Below are positions 55,736-64,000 of a stretch of 64,000 nt of DNA, piece by piece. The position numbers and the translations under genes are program-made. Below the pieces are notes generated by a model. The model did no database searches and was not told the origin of the DNA. It saw only the letters and a list, made by a program, of their open reading frames with translations. The DNA lies in assembly GCF_004329715.1 (NCBI RefSeq), contig NZ_JXSY01000011.1, positions 62,001-126,000 of the forward strand, in the 5' to 3' direction. How positions within the stretch are numbered: position 1 is the stretch's first letter; the number at the start of each line of letters is the position of its first letter. The stretch is from Bowmanella sp. JS7-9 (GTDB taxonomy: Bacteria > Pseudomonadota > Gammaproteobacteria > Enterobacterales > Alteromonadaceae).

Positions 55736-57282
55736 TGTGAGCGTGTGTCCTTAGCTGAAAATAGTGGTTTGCCGTGTAAATGTTGCAGATAGGCCAGATG
55801 AGACTGAGTTTGCAGTAACAGATTTGCGGCCATGTGATTGACCTGGTCGAATAGTGACTGATTCTGTGTGCTGCTGGGTTGTAAGTGCAAAGCCGGTAGG
55901 TGTCCCATGCCATAAAGAATGTAGCGATAGTTTTCGTCGTTAAACGTGGTGCTGTAACCGCCACTTAAGTCCATAAACTCGCAGACTTTGTGTTTCCACA
56001 AGGTGAGTTTTTCAGCGAGCCCTTCACAGCCCTCTGCCGATGCCTGCGCCTGACGCCAGAAGTCGGTATCGTCGCGATCCGTCAGACAGTAATGCAGCAC
56101 AATGAATTGTTTCAAATCCTCATATACGCCGCGCATCTGGCGATTAAAACTGCGACGTACACTATCGGAGATGTTTGCCGCCGAAAAATGTGTGGCAAAG
56201 AGCCGTGCAGCGACATTAATCAAATGCAGGCCGGTAGACTCCAACGGTTCTATAAAACCAGAAGATAAGCCGATGGCAACACAATTGCCGACCCAGCTTT
56301 GTGGACGAAATCCAACTTTCATATCCAGATGAAGGGCGGAGCGCGTTGCGGCCTCGTCTCCGAGGAACTCGCGCAGCTCGGCTTCCGCCTGCTCGGCGCT
56401 GAGACGATTGCCATCGTACACATAGCCATTGCCCTGACGATTAACCAGGTCAATCTGCCATGCCCAGCCATGACTCAATGCCGTAGAAGTGGTAAACGGT
56501 CTTGGCGTCTCGCCGGGAGCATAGTCACGCTGAATGGCGACAGCCTTGTTACAGGGCAGCACGTCGGTAAAGGATTCCCAGTTATCGGGCTGCAGGGCAT
56601 CAATCAACTTGCCGGAAAATCCACTGCAATCAATATAAAAATCCGCCTGATGAACACCCTCTGACGTCTGTAATGAAGAAATCTCTCCATCCTCTACGTT
56701 CACGTTGGTAACGGTCGCCACCTGGTAAGTGATGCCCGCCTCCAGGCCTTTTTTACGTAAAAATTGACCCAGTAGGGTGGCGTCCAGATGATAGCCGTAA
56801 GGGACGACGCCCTGATAAGGACGACTCATCGGCGTTTTCGGACTGGCGGATTTTTCTGCCAGCAGACTACTCAGGCAAACCCCCTGATCGTAGCGCTGGT
56901 GGTTGAAGTGCTGCCCCATGACCCATTCACTGCTTATGTCGATGGCGCCGGCCGGCCGTTGTTGTTCAAACGGATGGAAATATTCATGCACCCCAGCAGC
57001 GGAGGGTTTCATCCAGTTGCGGAATAAAATACCCAGTTTCAGCGTGGCGTTAGTCTCGCGCATCAACTCCTGTTCATCTAATCCCAGCGCGGCGAACAAA
57101 AAACGAATGCTGTGCACCGTGGCTTCGCCAACGCCAATTGGCCCGATTTTATCCGATTCGATCAGGTGAATCTGAACTCCCTGCTGATGGAAATAGCGTT
57201 GTAAATACAAGGCTGTCATCCAACCCGCACTGCCTCCGCCGACGATAGTTAGTGTCTTTTTTGTGGAATTTGAGGTGGTCAT
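55732..57282 (-). CDS. Tryptophan-halogenase-family FAD protein (copy B)
   Basis: A 516-aa protein of the tryptophan 7-halogenase family. The FAD motif GGGSAGWMTALYL is followed by IGVGEATVHSIR, the lysine that carries the chlorinating species in this family (TLKLGILFRNW) and a WAWQIDL segment related to the WxWxIP motif. The final Pro of that motif is not conserved. In many glycan loci such proteins sit beside TonB receptors without a known substrate. It overlaps both neighbours by 4 bases. Confidence 0.85.
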   Translation of the reverse strand: MTTSNSTKKTLTIVGGGSAGWMTALYLQRYFHQQGVQIHLIESDKIGPIGVGEATVHSIRFLFAALGLDEQELMRETNATLKLGILFRNWMKPSAAGVHEYFHPFEQQRPAGAIDISSEWVMGQHFNHQRYDQGVCLSSLLAEKSASPKTPMSRPYQGVVPYGYHLDATLLGQFLRKKGLEAGITYQVATVTNVNVEDGEISSLQTSEGVHQADFYIDCSGFSGKLIDALQPDNWESFTDVLPCNKAVAIQRDYAPGETPRPFTTSTALSHGWAWQIDLVNRQGNGYVYDGNRLSAEQAEAELREFLGDEAATRSALHLDMKVGFRPQSWVGNCVAIGLSSGFIEPLESTGLHLINVAARLFATHFSAANISDSVRRSFNRQMRGVYEDLKQFIVLHYCLTDRDDTDFWRQAQASAEGCEGLAEKLTLWKHKVCEFMDLSGGYSTTFNDENYRYILYGMGHLPALHLQPSSTQNQSLFDQVNHMAANLLLQTQSHLAYLQHLHGKPLFSAKDTRSQ

Positions 57283-58835
57283 AGGGGTTGTAATCCAAAG
57301 CGGGCAATACGCTGCAACAGGTCGCGGTGTTCAGGCAATTGCTTTGCAGCCTGCTGCGCATAATCGGCAATACGGCGATAGAATTGCTGAGCTTGTGTGT
57401 GATCAGCCTGTTGCTGCAAAAACGCGGCTGGCATCGTGTTAAATTGCATGCCGTACAATACGTAAAGGTGGTTCTCCAGATTGAACACGCTGGCCCGATC
57501 GGTAAAGTCATACTGACTGGGCAGATGTCGCTGCCAGTGCTGAATATCCTCTTCAAGCGTGGCAGACCAAGTGTTGCTGTCCTGATGCGCTAACCAGAAT
57601 TCGCTATCGCGGCGATTGCTGATGCAGTAATGCAACTTCACAAAGTCCAGCACCCGATCCCACGCATAACGTAATTTTTTATTGTATCGCGCAGCGCAAC
57701 GACAGATGTCCTGATGGGTAACCGGAAACTGCTCGGCCAGCATGCGCGCACTGACGTCAAACAACAGTAATCCGGTTGCTTCAAGCGGTTCGACGAATCC
57801 CTGAGACATGCCAACTGCGACGCAGTTGCCTTGCCAAAAGCGTTCATAATAGCCAGTGCGCATGGGGATTTTGCGCACCGTTAGTGCATCGGCGTCGGTT
57901 CCCAAATAGCGCTGTAGGTCGTCCAGCGCACTTTGTTCTGTCTGGAAATCGCTGGCATACACCAAACCTACGCCACGGCGGGTGGTCAGGCCAATATCCC
58001 ATATCCAACCGGCCTGTTGTGCCGTGGCTAAGGTGGAGCAGGCTATGGGTTGTTGCGGATCGGTATAAGGTACCTGTACCGCCAGCGCGGTGTCGGTAAA
58101 TATGTGCGCCTTTTTACTGATAAATGGCACGTTAAGGGTCTGGCCCAGCAAAGTCGAATTTGCGCCACTGCAGTCGACGAACAGGTCAGCTACAAATTGC
58201 TGGCCTTGGTCGCTGTGCAGGCAACAGATATTACCCGCCTCATCAGTGTCTACGCGTGAGATGTTGGCCTGAATATGTTTCACGCCCAAATTGGTTCGTG
58301 CATGGCGTGCCAGTAATTGACCAAATTTAGCGGCATCGAAATGGTACGCGTAGTTACACACGCCTTCATATTCGGGATGTGTGATGCCCTTGGGGGCTTT
58401 TCCGGCTTCGATAACGGCTTGCTGATAGGAAAATGCATTGGCAAAGTCGGGCTTTTGCTCTTTTTGCATCACCCAGTCCAGCAAATGCGGTGCATATTCG
58501 GCTGGCGGATAGTCAAACACATGGTGGTAACGATGTGTTTGTCGGTCGCTTGGTGCCATCCAGTTGATAAATTCGATACTTTGCTTGAAGGTGGCATCGC
58601 ATTCGCGCAGTAATTCGGTTTCGCTGATACCAAGGTATTTCAACGTATCCCGGATGGCCGGCACGGTGCCTTCACCGACACCAATCGTTGGAATGTCGGG
58701 TGACTCAATCAGGGTCACACAAACCCCATTTGCCGTACCCGGTTGCAGCTTCTTGGCCAGGTGATTGGCGGTCAGCCATCCCGCCGTTCCACCACCGAGC
58801 ACAATTACCGACGAAATCTTTTTTGGTGTCTCCAT
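57279..58835 (-). CDS. Tryptophan-halogenase-family FAD protein (copy A)
   Basis: A 518-aa paralogue of the downstream protein. FAD motif LGGGTAGWLTANHL, IGVGEGTVPAIRD, the Lys in TFKQSIEFINW and WIWDIGL are in the same order. Pairing of two such genes, a SapC-like gene and a TonB receptor is a recurring layout in marine and Xanthomonadales glycan loci. Whether they halogenate anything is unproven. It lies 8 bases after the SapC-like stop. Confidence 0.85.
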   Translation of the reverse strand: METPKKISSVIVLGGGTAGWLTANHLAKKLQPGTANGVCVTLIESPDIPTIGVGEGTVPAIRDTLKYLGISETELLRECDATFKQSIEFINWMAPSDRQTHRYHHVFDYPPAEYAPHLLDWVMQKEQKPDFANAFSYQQAVIEAGKAPKGITHPEYEGVCNYAYHFDAAKFGQLLARHARTNLGVKHIQANISRVDTDEAGNICCLHSDQGQQFVADLFVDCSGANSTLLGQTLNVPFISKKAHIFTDTALAVQVPYTDPQQPIACSTLATAQQAGWIWDIGLTTRRGVGLVYASDFQTEQSALDDLQRYLGTDADALTVRKIPMRTGYYERFWQGNCVAVGMSQGFVEPLEATGLLLFDVSARMLAEQFPVTHQDICRCAARYNKKLRYAWDRVLDFVKLHYCISNRRDSEFWLAHQDSNTWSATLEEDIQHWQRHLPSQYDFTDRASVFNLENHLYVLYGMQFNTMPAAFLQQQADHTQAQQFYRRIADYAQQAAKQLPEHRDLLQRIARFGLQPL

Positions 58836-58843
58836 ACTGACAC

Positions 58844-59548
58844 TCAGCGCTGGCTGGCCCGTTTTGACAGGCGATTGAGCTGCTTTAGTGACAACAACTG
58901 GGCGTGAATAACCTGCAAGGCGCCATTGCGATTGAGTGTTGCGAGCGTTTCAGCATCGAGCTCAGACAGCCGCTTTTGATCGATGATATACACCCCATCA
59001 ATAGTACGTGGCTGCTCGTCACCTAAACGAATGGTTAATCGTTGCGCCGTCAGTAAATTGTGCTGCAACAGGAGTTGCGCGAATTGACGTGTAATTTGCT
59101 GGTGTTCGATGAATTGCATACAAGCATCCGATTGCGCCTGTAAAAATGCAGTTTTATTGCCTTGCTCGTCGAAAAGCGCCTGCCCGTGTTCCTCAGAGAC
59201 ACAGTTACTCTGCTCATCAATACATAGCATGAGCTGTTCGGCCTGTTCAGAGGGGCGCAACGAGAATGGATGCAGGCGCAGGACTTGTGGAACGTAATTG
59301 GCCTGAATGTCACCTTGACCGCAATACAGATTTTGTTGCGGTTGCAGTCCCATCATTGCCACCAATGTAAACTCCCCGGTTTGTGCGTTTTTAACAAATA
59401 CCAGCGGGAATTCAGTGGCGGCATCAACACATTCCTGCACGACCACGGGCACCAGTTGATCCTCACTGGCGTGGGAGAAATCGCGTTGTGTCACAACGTG
59501 GAGCTTGCCGTGGCGGGCAGGATTCAGGGCGGCTATTGATTGCGTCAT
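58844..59548 (-). CDS. SapC-family protein
   Basis: A 234-aa protein matching the SapC family (LNPARHGKLHVV, then FPLVFVKNAQTGEFTLVAMMGL), not the Sap peptide-transport permease of the same name. It has no signal peptide or metal motif. Function unknown; it is regularly found between TonB receptors and tryptophan-halogenase-like genes. It lies 147 bases after the TonB receptor, with a hairpin in that gap. Confidence 0.85.
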   Translation of the reverse strand: MTQSIAALNPARHGKLHVVTQRDFSHASEDQLVPVVVQECVDAATEFPLVFVKNAQTGEFTLVAMMGLQPQQNLYCGQGDIQANYVPQVLRLHPFSLRPSEQAEQLMLCIDEQSNCVSEEHGQALFDEQGNKTAFLQAQSDACMQFIEHQQITRQFAQLLLQHNLLTAQRLTIRLGDEQPRTIDGVYIIDQKRLSELDAETLATLNRNGALQVIHAQLLSLKQLNRLSKRASQR

Positions 59549-59640
59549 GCTACATCTCGTTATTGTTCTGTTGGCGGATTTTTCGCCAGTATGGCGTGTT
59601 TGCCTTATCGCTTCATCCCTTTTAAAAAAGGAGAAAGCGG

Positions 59641-59689
59641 TAAGACAAACAGGCAGCGGGAGGGGAATCCCCTCCGGCCTGTTGTCTTA
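59641..59689 (-). promoter_or_regulatory. Long intercistronic hairpin between TonB receptor and sapC-like gene
   Basis: Outer arms TAAGACAAACAGGC (59641-59654) and GCCTGTTGTCTTA (59677-59689) pair with one bulge. The inner arms GGGAGGGG and CCCCTCC (59658-59675) pair as well, giving a stem of about 20 bp. It lies just after the receptor stop. There is no U-tract in the leftward direction, so it is more likely an attenuator or a 3'-protecting element for the receptor message than a full terminator. Confidence 0.7.
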
Positions 59690-59695
59690 ACGGGA

Positions 59696-62284
59696 CTAGA
59701 AGCGCACGCTTGCACCAAAGGTGATGCGGCGGGCCATTTCGTACTCATACAATGGGAATCCGCGAGCGAAACCACTGTAGTTGGTTTGGAAGTTATTGTT
59801 ACCGGTTTGTACCGATGACTCTTCCAGCAGGTTATTTGCATCCAGTTTCAGATCGATGCTGTCGGTCAGGTGATAAACCGCGCTCAGATCCAAACTACCG
59901 AAGGCGTCATGCAAACGGTTACCATACGAACCTGACTCACGAAGCATATATTCGCTACGCCAGTTATAGCTTACACGTACCTGGAAGCGCTCATCTTCGT
60001 AGTAGCCTGACACGTTATATGAATGGCGCGAGCTATCGCTTAATACCGCATTCATATCGGTAAATGTCATCTCATCTGCGCGAGCATCTGTGTAGGTGTA
60101 GTTAACAATGGCGCCGAAACCATTATCAAAGTCCTGCTGATATTGCAGTTCTAGACCTTCGATTTCAGCTGATTTGCCGTTATCTTTTTCCTGCACAGTC
60201 CAACCCTGCTCATCCGGACGCAAAGTACCCTGGAATGGCACTTCCGCGTTGGTCGCAGAGTATTCAGAAATGGTCACGAAGTTCTTCACGTCCTTCTTAA
60301 ACCACGTCGCAGACACCATGGAGCTGGCATCAAAATACCATTCCAGACCTAAGTCGAACTGGTCTGCAATGAATGGCTTCAGGCCAACGTTACCCACCAC
60401 CCAGTATTGGTTGTTTGGTGTATCGTCGTTAACCCCGATTGGGCTTGGATTGACGTACATGTCAACATACTGAGGACGAGCCATGGCGCGACCAGCAGAC
60501 ACACGTAAAATCACATCATCAGCTAAATCCATTGCCATATTGAAGCTTGGCAGGAATTCAGAGTAGCTGGCATCCGTACTGGTTTTTTGATCGTCCAGGT
60601 AATAAATGGATGTGGCATCGGTACTGACATAGCGCAGACCAAAGTTACCGCGAATATGCTCTGACTGATAAGTTGCCATGACATAAGCCGCGAGGTTGTC
60701 TTCCTGAATTTCGCTGTAAGATCCCAACGACTCAGTTTCGCCGACGATACTGGCTTTCGCCCAGTCTTTCAGCGCATCGGCATCAAACTTCATAATTTGA
60801 TAATCGCCGGCACCTACATCTACGGTACCCTGTCCTAAACCACTGGTAGAGATAACATTATTAAAGCCATCAACCTGGTCAAAGAAGAACTGACGGCTGG
60901 TGGTATTGTGATCCGAATATTTGAACCCGGTTTTGATGCTGTTGATTGGGCCGTATTCAACGTTAAATTCCACGTCAACCTGTGCATAGGTTTCGTCATC
61001 GGTTTTTGGGGTTTTATTGAACGCAGAGCCGGTACCCATGGCCAGTGAACCCGGATCGTAGGCTGCCATCTGTTCAGAGGTGTAGCTCCAGGTTTGGTGG
61101 CCGTTGGTGAAATCGTATGTGCCGTTCACCGGTGTGCCGCCTGTGCCGTCATCCACCACCATTTCGAAATCGGTACCACCGCTTGAACCTGTGTCACCAA
61201 CCTGCAGTTTGATGCTGTAATCGTCAGTGCTGTAGTTCATGGTCAGATCGATAACGTCTGATTTCATTGTCGCTTCACGAGGGCGCGCCTGATAGTAAAG
61301 GACGTTTAATGGGCCCGCTGCCTGAACACCCGCGTCAGCGCCACTGCCGTCACCACCGATCCACGCTGTGGTGGTGCCTACACCCCAGGTGGTATCTGCT
61401 TGTGTTAACCAAAGCGCATAGTTAGTGTTGTTGGCATCCATCTGCATATCCATGACATTCAATACGAAGTCCAGATTGGCGGATGGTGCATATTGCAATG
61501 TAGCGGATAACGCCTGACGCTCACGTTCCTGTTCAAACGCAACTGGGCCTGCACCCCATTCCCAGAATGCTTCGTTACCCTGACGTTGCAAAGAACGTTG
61601 TTGCATCACGGCAGAAACCAATACACCGAAGTTTTCTTCGTCGTTTTTCCAGCTATACATGCCCGATAATTGCGGGTCGGTTTCGCCAGAGTCTGTCTGG
61701 TATTGGGCTTCTACAGATCCATAGAAAGTGTTGGCATCCAACGATAATGGCTTACGGGTGTTAACCACCACGGTACCACCAACGCCACCCTCAGCCAGGT
61801 CGGCCTGAGTGCTCTTATACACTTCCAGGTTACCTACCAGCTCAGAAGGCAGTAATTCATAGTTAAACGAGCGCTTGGCAGGCTCAAGAACAAACCAGCC
61901 AGTAGACGCAACGTTTTGGCCGTTAAGCGTAGTCAGGGTCAAATCCAGACCCGCACCACGGATCGAGACACCGGCACCTTCGCCAAACTGGCGCTGGATG
62001 GTAACGCCAGAAATACGTTGCAGTGATTCAGCTACGTTTTTATCTGGGAATTTACCGATATCTTCGGCGGTGATGGCATCGACGATGCTATCGGAGAAAC
62101 GTTTTTGGTTAAGGTTTTCTGCAGCACTGGCGCGCAGACCTTTTACCTGGATTACTTCAACATTGTCTGCAGTAGCTTCCTGTGCAATCGCAGTGGCAGG
62201 TAGGGCAATAACCCCGCCAAGGGCGGTACTCATAAGTGCTGCGTTAATGCTGTGTGTCAATTTATTTATCTTCACAGTCTTCAT
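59696..62284 (-). CDS. TonB-dependent receptor, probable chitooligosaccharide uptake
   Basis: A receptor of about 862 aa with a signal peptide (ALMSTALGGVIALPATAIA), a plug domain (VDAITAEDIGKFPDKNVAESLQRISGV, then VSIRGAG) and a 22-strand barrel ending in a C-terminal Phe (FGASVRF). The plug start DNVEVIQVKG is a TonB-box-like sequence. It belongs to the TonB-dependent receptors associated with glycan loci (TIGR01782-type). The NagR operators just upstream suggest chitooligosaccharides. The ATG at 62284 is preferred; a GTG four codons earlier is in frame. Confidence 0.92.
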   Translation of the reverse strand: MKTVKINKLTHSINAALMSTALGGVIALPATAIAQEATADNVEVIQVKGLRASAAENLNQKRFSDSIVDAITAEDIGKFPDKNVAESLQRISGVTIQRQFGEGAGVSIRGAGLDLTLTTLNGQNVASTGWFVLEPAKRSFNYELLPSELVGNLEVYKSTQADLAEGGVGGTVVVNTRKPLSLDANTFYGSVEAQYQTDSGETDPQLSGMYSWKNDEENFGVLVSAVMQQRSLQRQGNEAFWEWGAGPVAFEQERERQALSATLQYAPSANLDFVLNVMDMQMDANNTNYALWLTQADTTWGVGTTTAWIGGDGSGADAGVQAAGPLNVLYYQARPREATMKSDVIDLTMNYSTDDYSIKLQVGDTGSSGGTDFEMVVDDGTGGTPVNGTYDFTNGHQTWSYTSEQMAAYDPGSLAMGTGSAFNKTPKTDDETYAQVDVEFNVEYGPINSIKTGFKYSDHNTTSRQFFFDQVDGFNNVISTSGLGQGTVDVGAGDYQIMKFDADALKDWAKASIVGETESLGSYSEIQEDNLAAYVMATYQSEHIRGNFGLRYVSTDATSIYYLDDQKTSTDASYSEFLPSFNMAMDLADDVILRVSAGRAMARPQYVDMYVNPSPIGVNDDTPNNQYWVVGNVGLKPFIADQFDLGLEWYFDASSMVSATWFKKDVKNFVTISEYSATNAEVPFQGTLRPDEQGWTVQEKDNGKSAEIEGLELQYQQDFDNGFGAIVNYTYTDARADEMTFTDMNAVLSDSSRHSYNVSGYYEDERFQVRVSYNWRSEYMLRESGSYGNRLHDAFGSLDLSAVYHLTDSIDLKLDANNLLEESSVQTGNNNFQTNYSGFARGFPLYEYEMARRITFGASVRF

Positions 62285-62316
62285 GGTTATGTTCACTCTG
62301 GTCGCATTTTCAGGGA

Positions 62317-62334
62317 AATGACAACGCTGTCATT
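62317..62334. promoter_or_regulatory. NagR operator, proximal to TonB receptor
   Basis: AATGACAACGCTGTCATT, 33 bases upstream of the receptor start. It agrees with the NagR palindrome and pairs with a second full site 64 bases further upstream. Confidence 0.9.
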
Positions 62335-62380
62335 TATCATTTAAAAAAAATGACCGCTGACAAAAAACTAGGTAAACTGT

Positions 62381-62398
62381 CATGACAGCGTTGTCATT
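62381..62398. promoter_or_regulatory. NagR operator, distal
   Basis: CATGACAGCGTTGTCATT, one end base off the palindrome consensus. Between the two full sites lies a degenerate AATGACCGCTGACA (about 62349-62362). The spacing of 64 bases (about six helical turns) would suit looping by a dimer pair. Confidence 0.85.
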
Positions 62399-62557
62399 TG
62401 CTCAAAGAATCTACAACAGGCTCTAGGCGAAGGCAAATAAAAATTACATAATTGTTACAAATAAGTTGTTATTCTGTCGTTCCACTCAGGATGAAACCCC
62501 TTATCTGGCGCAGATTGGCGGGGGTATGGAACATCAATAATAAAAATAAGGAATACG

Positions 62558-63589
62558 ATGAAATCCACTATTAAAGATGTCGCAAAACTGGCCGGCGTAT
62601 CGTTTAAGACGGTCTCGCGCGTCATTAATAATGAAGATTCAGTCAAGCCTGATACGGTCGCCCGGGTGCGGGACGCCATTACTCAACTGGGTTATCAACC
62701 AAACAATGCCGCCCGATCACTGGCTGGCACCCGTGCCTATGCGCTCGGTTTTATATACAACAACCCCAACGCTTATTACGTTATCGATATGCAACGGGGC
62801 ATTTTGGATGAATGTCAGGAAAAGGGTTATGAACTGCTGATTCACCCCTGTGAAGCCGATAACGCCCAAGTGGTCGATGAAATAGCCAAACTGGTACGTC
62901 GTTCTCAGCTAAGTGGTTTGATTATTTGCCCGCCTTTGTCTGAAAACAGTGAATTAATGGATGAGCTTGCCGAACTGGATATCCAGTTTATTCGGGTAGT
63001 TTCCGGCTCGGATGAATCCACCCAGCATACCCCCTGCGTGTTTATTCACGACCGTGAAGCTGCGTTTGAAATCACGGATAACTTGATTCAGATGGGACAC
63101 AAAAAAATTGCGTTTATCAGTGGTGAGAAAGATCACAATTCTACCTTGGAACGACTAGCCGGTTACCGCCAAGCCATGCAACAGGCCGGACTCAGCATCG
63201 AGCCTGAATGGGAAGTAGATGGTCGCTATGCGTTCGATTCAGGCGTCAGTGGTGCGCAGCAGCTTTTAGCATGCCCGCACCCGCCAACGGCCATATTTGG
63301 CTGTAACGATGAGATCGCGGCTGGTGCCTTGTTCGCCGCGCGTCTCGCTGGGGTGAATGTCCCAGGGCAGCTGTCGATTGCGGGTTTCGAGGATAGCCCG
63401 TTTTCCCGCCAGACATTGCCAAAGCTGACAACGGCGGCACAGCCAACCCGACAGATTGCCAGACAGGCTGCGTCTTCGTTGATCAGAAATATTGGTGTCA
63501 GCCGTGGCCAGAAAGGCGGTGGTAGCATGCACCAACATTTCCAGCCAACGTTGGTATTACGCGATTCCACTCAGCCACTGCAAGGCTGA
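62558..63589 (+). CDS. nagR: LacI-family regulator, probable NagR
   Basis: A 343-aa LacI/GalR repressor: N-terminal HTH STIKDVAKLAGVSFKTVSRV with the hinge helix (PNNAARSLAG), then the periplasmic-binding-like effector domain. AAGGA precedes the ATG by 6 bases. It is divergent from the GlcNAc receptor operon and next to its two palindromic sites, so it should be the GlcNAc-responsive NagR; GlcNAc-6-P is the usual inducer in this order. The assignment to NagR rests on context. Confidence 0.9.
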   Translation: MKSTIKDVAKLAGVSFKTVSRVINNEDSVKPDTVARVRDAITQLGYQPNNAARSLAGTRAYALGFIYNNPNAYYVIDMQRGILDECQEKGYELLIHPCEADNAQVVDEIAKLVRRSQLSGLIICPPLSENSELMDELAELDIQFIRVVSGSDESTQHTPCVFIHDREAAFEITDNLIQMGHKKIAFISGEKDHNSTLERLAGYRQAMQQAGLSIEPEWEVDGRYAFDSGVSGAQQLLACPHPPTAIFGCNDEIAAGALFAARLAGVNVPGQLSIAGFEDSPFSRQTLPKLTTAAQPTRQIARQAASSLIRNIGVSRGQKGGGSMHQHFQPTLVLRDSTQPLQG

Positions 63590-63600
63590 TACATCCGGCG

Positions 63601-64000
63601 CTAATTCAGCGCCTGATTGACATGAGCCGCAAATTTTTCGGCATTCATAAAGCCGGTAACCCGCGCGCGATTTAGCTCCTTGCCGTTTGTATCAAATAAC
63701 AAAATGGTCGGCAGGCCCTTCACATCAAAATGTTGCTGAAATGCCAGATTGGTCGGGGTGTTGTCGGTTAAGTCGATTTGCATCAAAACCGTATTGGCCA
63801 GCGCGGCTTTCACTTCGGGCGCAGGGAAGGTGTATTTCTCGAATTCCTTACAGGCTACACACCAGTCAGCGTACAAGTCGACCATCACCGATTTGCCGGC
63901 GGCATTGGCAGCCGCCAGTTTCTGTTCAAAATCAGCTAAATCACGTACCCGCATAAAGTCGCTGCTGTGTGTTGTGCTGCTCGCTTGCGAGGTGCCGGTT
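63601..64000 (-). CDS. dsbD: Thiol:disulfide interchange protein DsbD, C-terminal part (partial)
   Basis: The frame is open to the window edge (133 codons seen). It encodes the C-terminal thioredoxin domain of DsbD: MVDLYADWCVACKEFEKYTF with the WCVAC active site, then GLPTILLFD and RVTGFM, matching the E. coli domain closely. DsbD passes electrons from cytoplasmic thioredoxin to periplasmic disulfide proteins. The membrane and N-terminal domains lie beyond the right edge. The gene converges on nagR. Confidence 0.95.
   Translation of the reverse strand, partial: TGTSQASSTTHSSDFMRVRDLADFEQKLAAANAAGKSVMVDLYADWCVACKEFEKYTFPAPEVKAALANTVLMQIDLTDNTPTNLAFQQHFDVKGLPTILLFDTNGKELNRARVTGFMNAEKFAAHVNQALN

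Overview
The window is a chromosomal segment of a marine-type gammaproteobacterium, most likely from the order Alteromonadales. The basis is the conserved block aroQ-accB-accC ... prmA-dusB-fis-purH-purD, a GlcNAc/chitin utilisation locus of the kind known in that order (LacI-type NagR with its palindromic operator, TonB receptor, SapC-like protein, paired tryptophan-halogenase-like proteins, GH20 hexosaminidase, nagK/nagB-II/nagA/nagP), and the many chemotaxis and c-di-GMP genes. No rRNA, tRNA or CRISPR array was seen.

Region 1 (1-8714, AT-rich, all genes on the minus strand) is a tightly coupled anti-phage or DNA-modification operon. In transcription order it reads: small AlpA/excisionase-type HTH protein, Mrr-type endonuclease, HsdM-like N6-adenine methylase carrying an extra N-terminal HsdR_N-type nuclease fold, HsdS-like specificity subunit, a 62-aa small protein, a DndD-type SMC/Rad50-like ATPase, and a DndE-like domain fused to a HerA/FtsK-type ATPase that runs off the left edge. 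It mixes type I restriction-modification parts with DndD/DndE parts. No DndA/B/C sulfur-incorporation gene and no HsdR helicase is visible. This is the best candidate for an under-described system here.

Region 2 (about 8.7-16.95 kb, plus strand) is a Tn7-like transposition module: tnsA, tnsB, tnsC, tniQ, a second TniQ/TnsD-like target selector, an unknown 99-aa protein and a small tyrosine-phosphatase-like protein. A near-consensus sigma-70 promoter precedes tnsA. Two near-identical 17-bp repeats lie at the downstream edge and abut a decayed fragment of a host gene. The simplest reading is that regions 1 and 2 belong to one Tn7-like island with its other end left of the window, but only one edge is visible.

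Region 3 (17-64 kb) is ordinary host chromosome. It holds an S15-type peptidase, a CadC-like regulator and an esterase-fold protein lacking its nucleophile, then a crotonase. A four-gene persulfide/sulfide-handling cluster follows (rhodanese, TauE/SafE permease, ETHE1-like dioxygenase, TrxC). Next come AraC and MarR regulators, ferredoxin-NADP reductase, a DISMED2-GGDEF-EAL protein and two chemoreceptors. Phosphoribulokinase, purD-purH, fis-dusB and prmA are next, with five small unrelated genes between prmA and accC, then accC-accB-aroQ. The GlcNAc regulon (48.7-63.6 kb) has NagR operators in front of both of its operons. The window ends inside dsbD.
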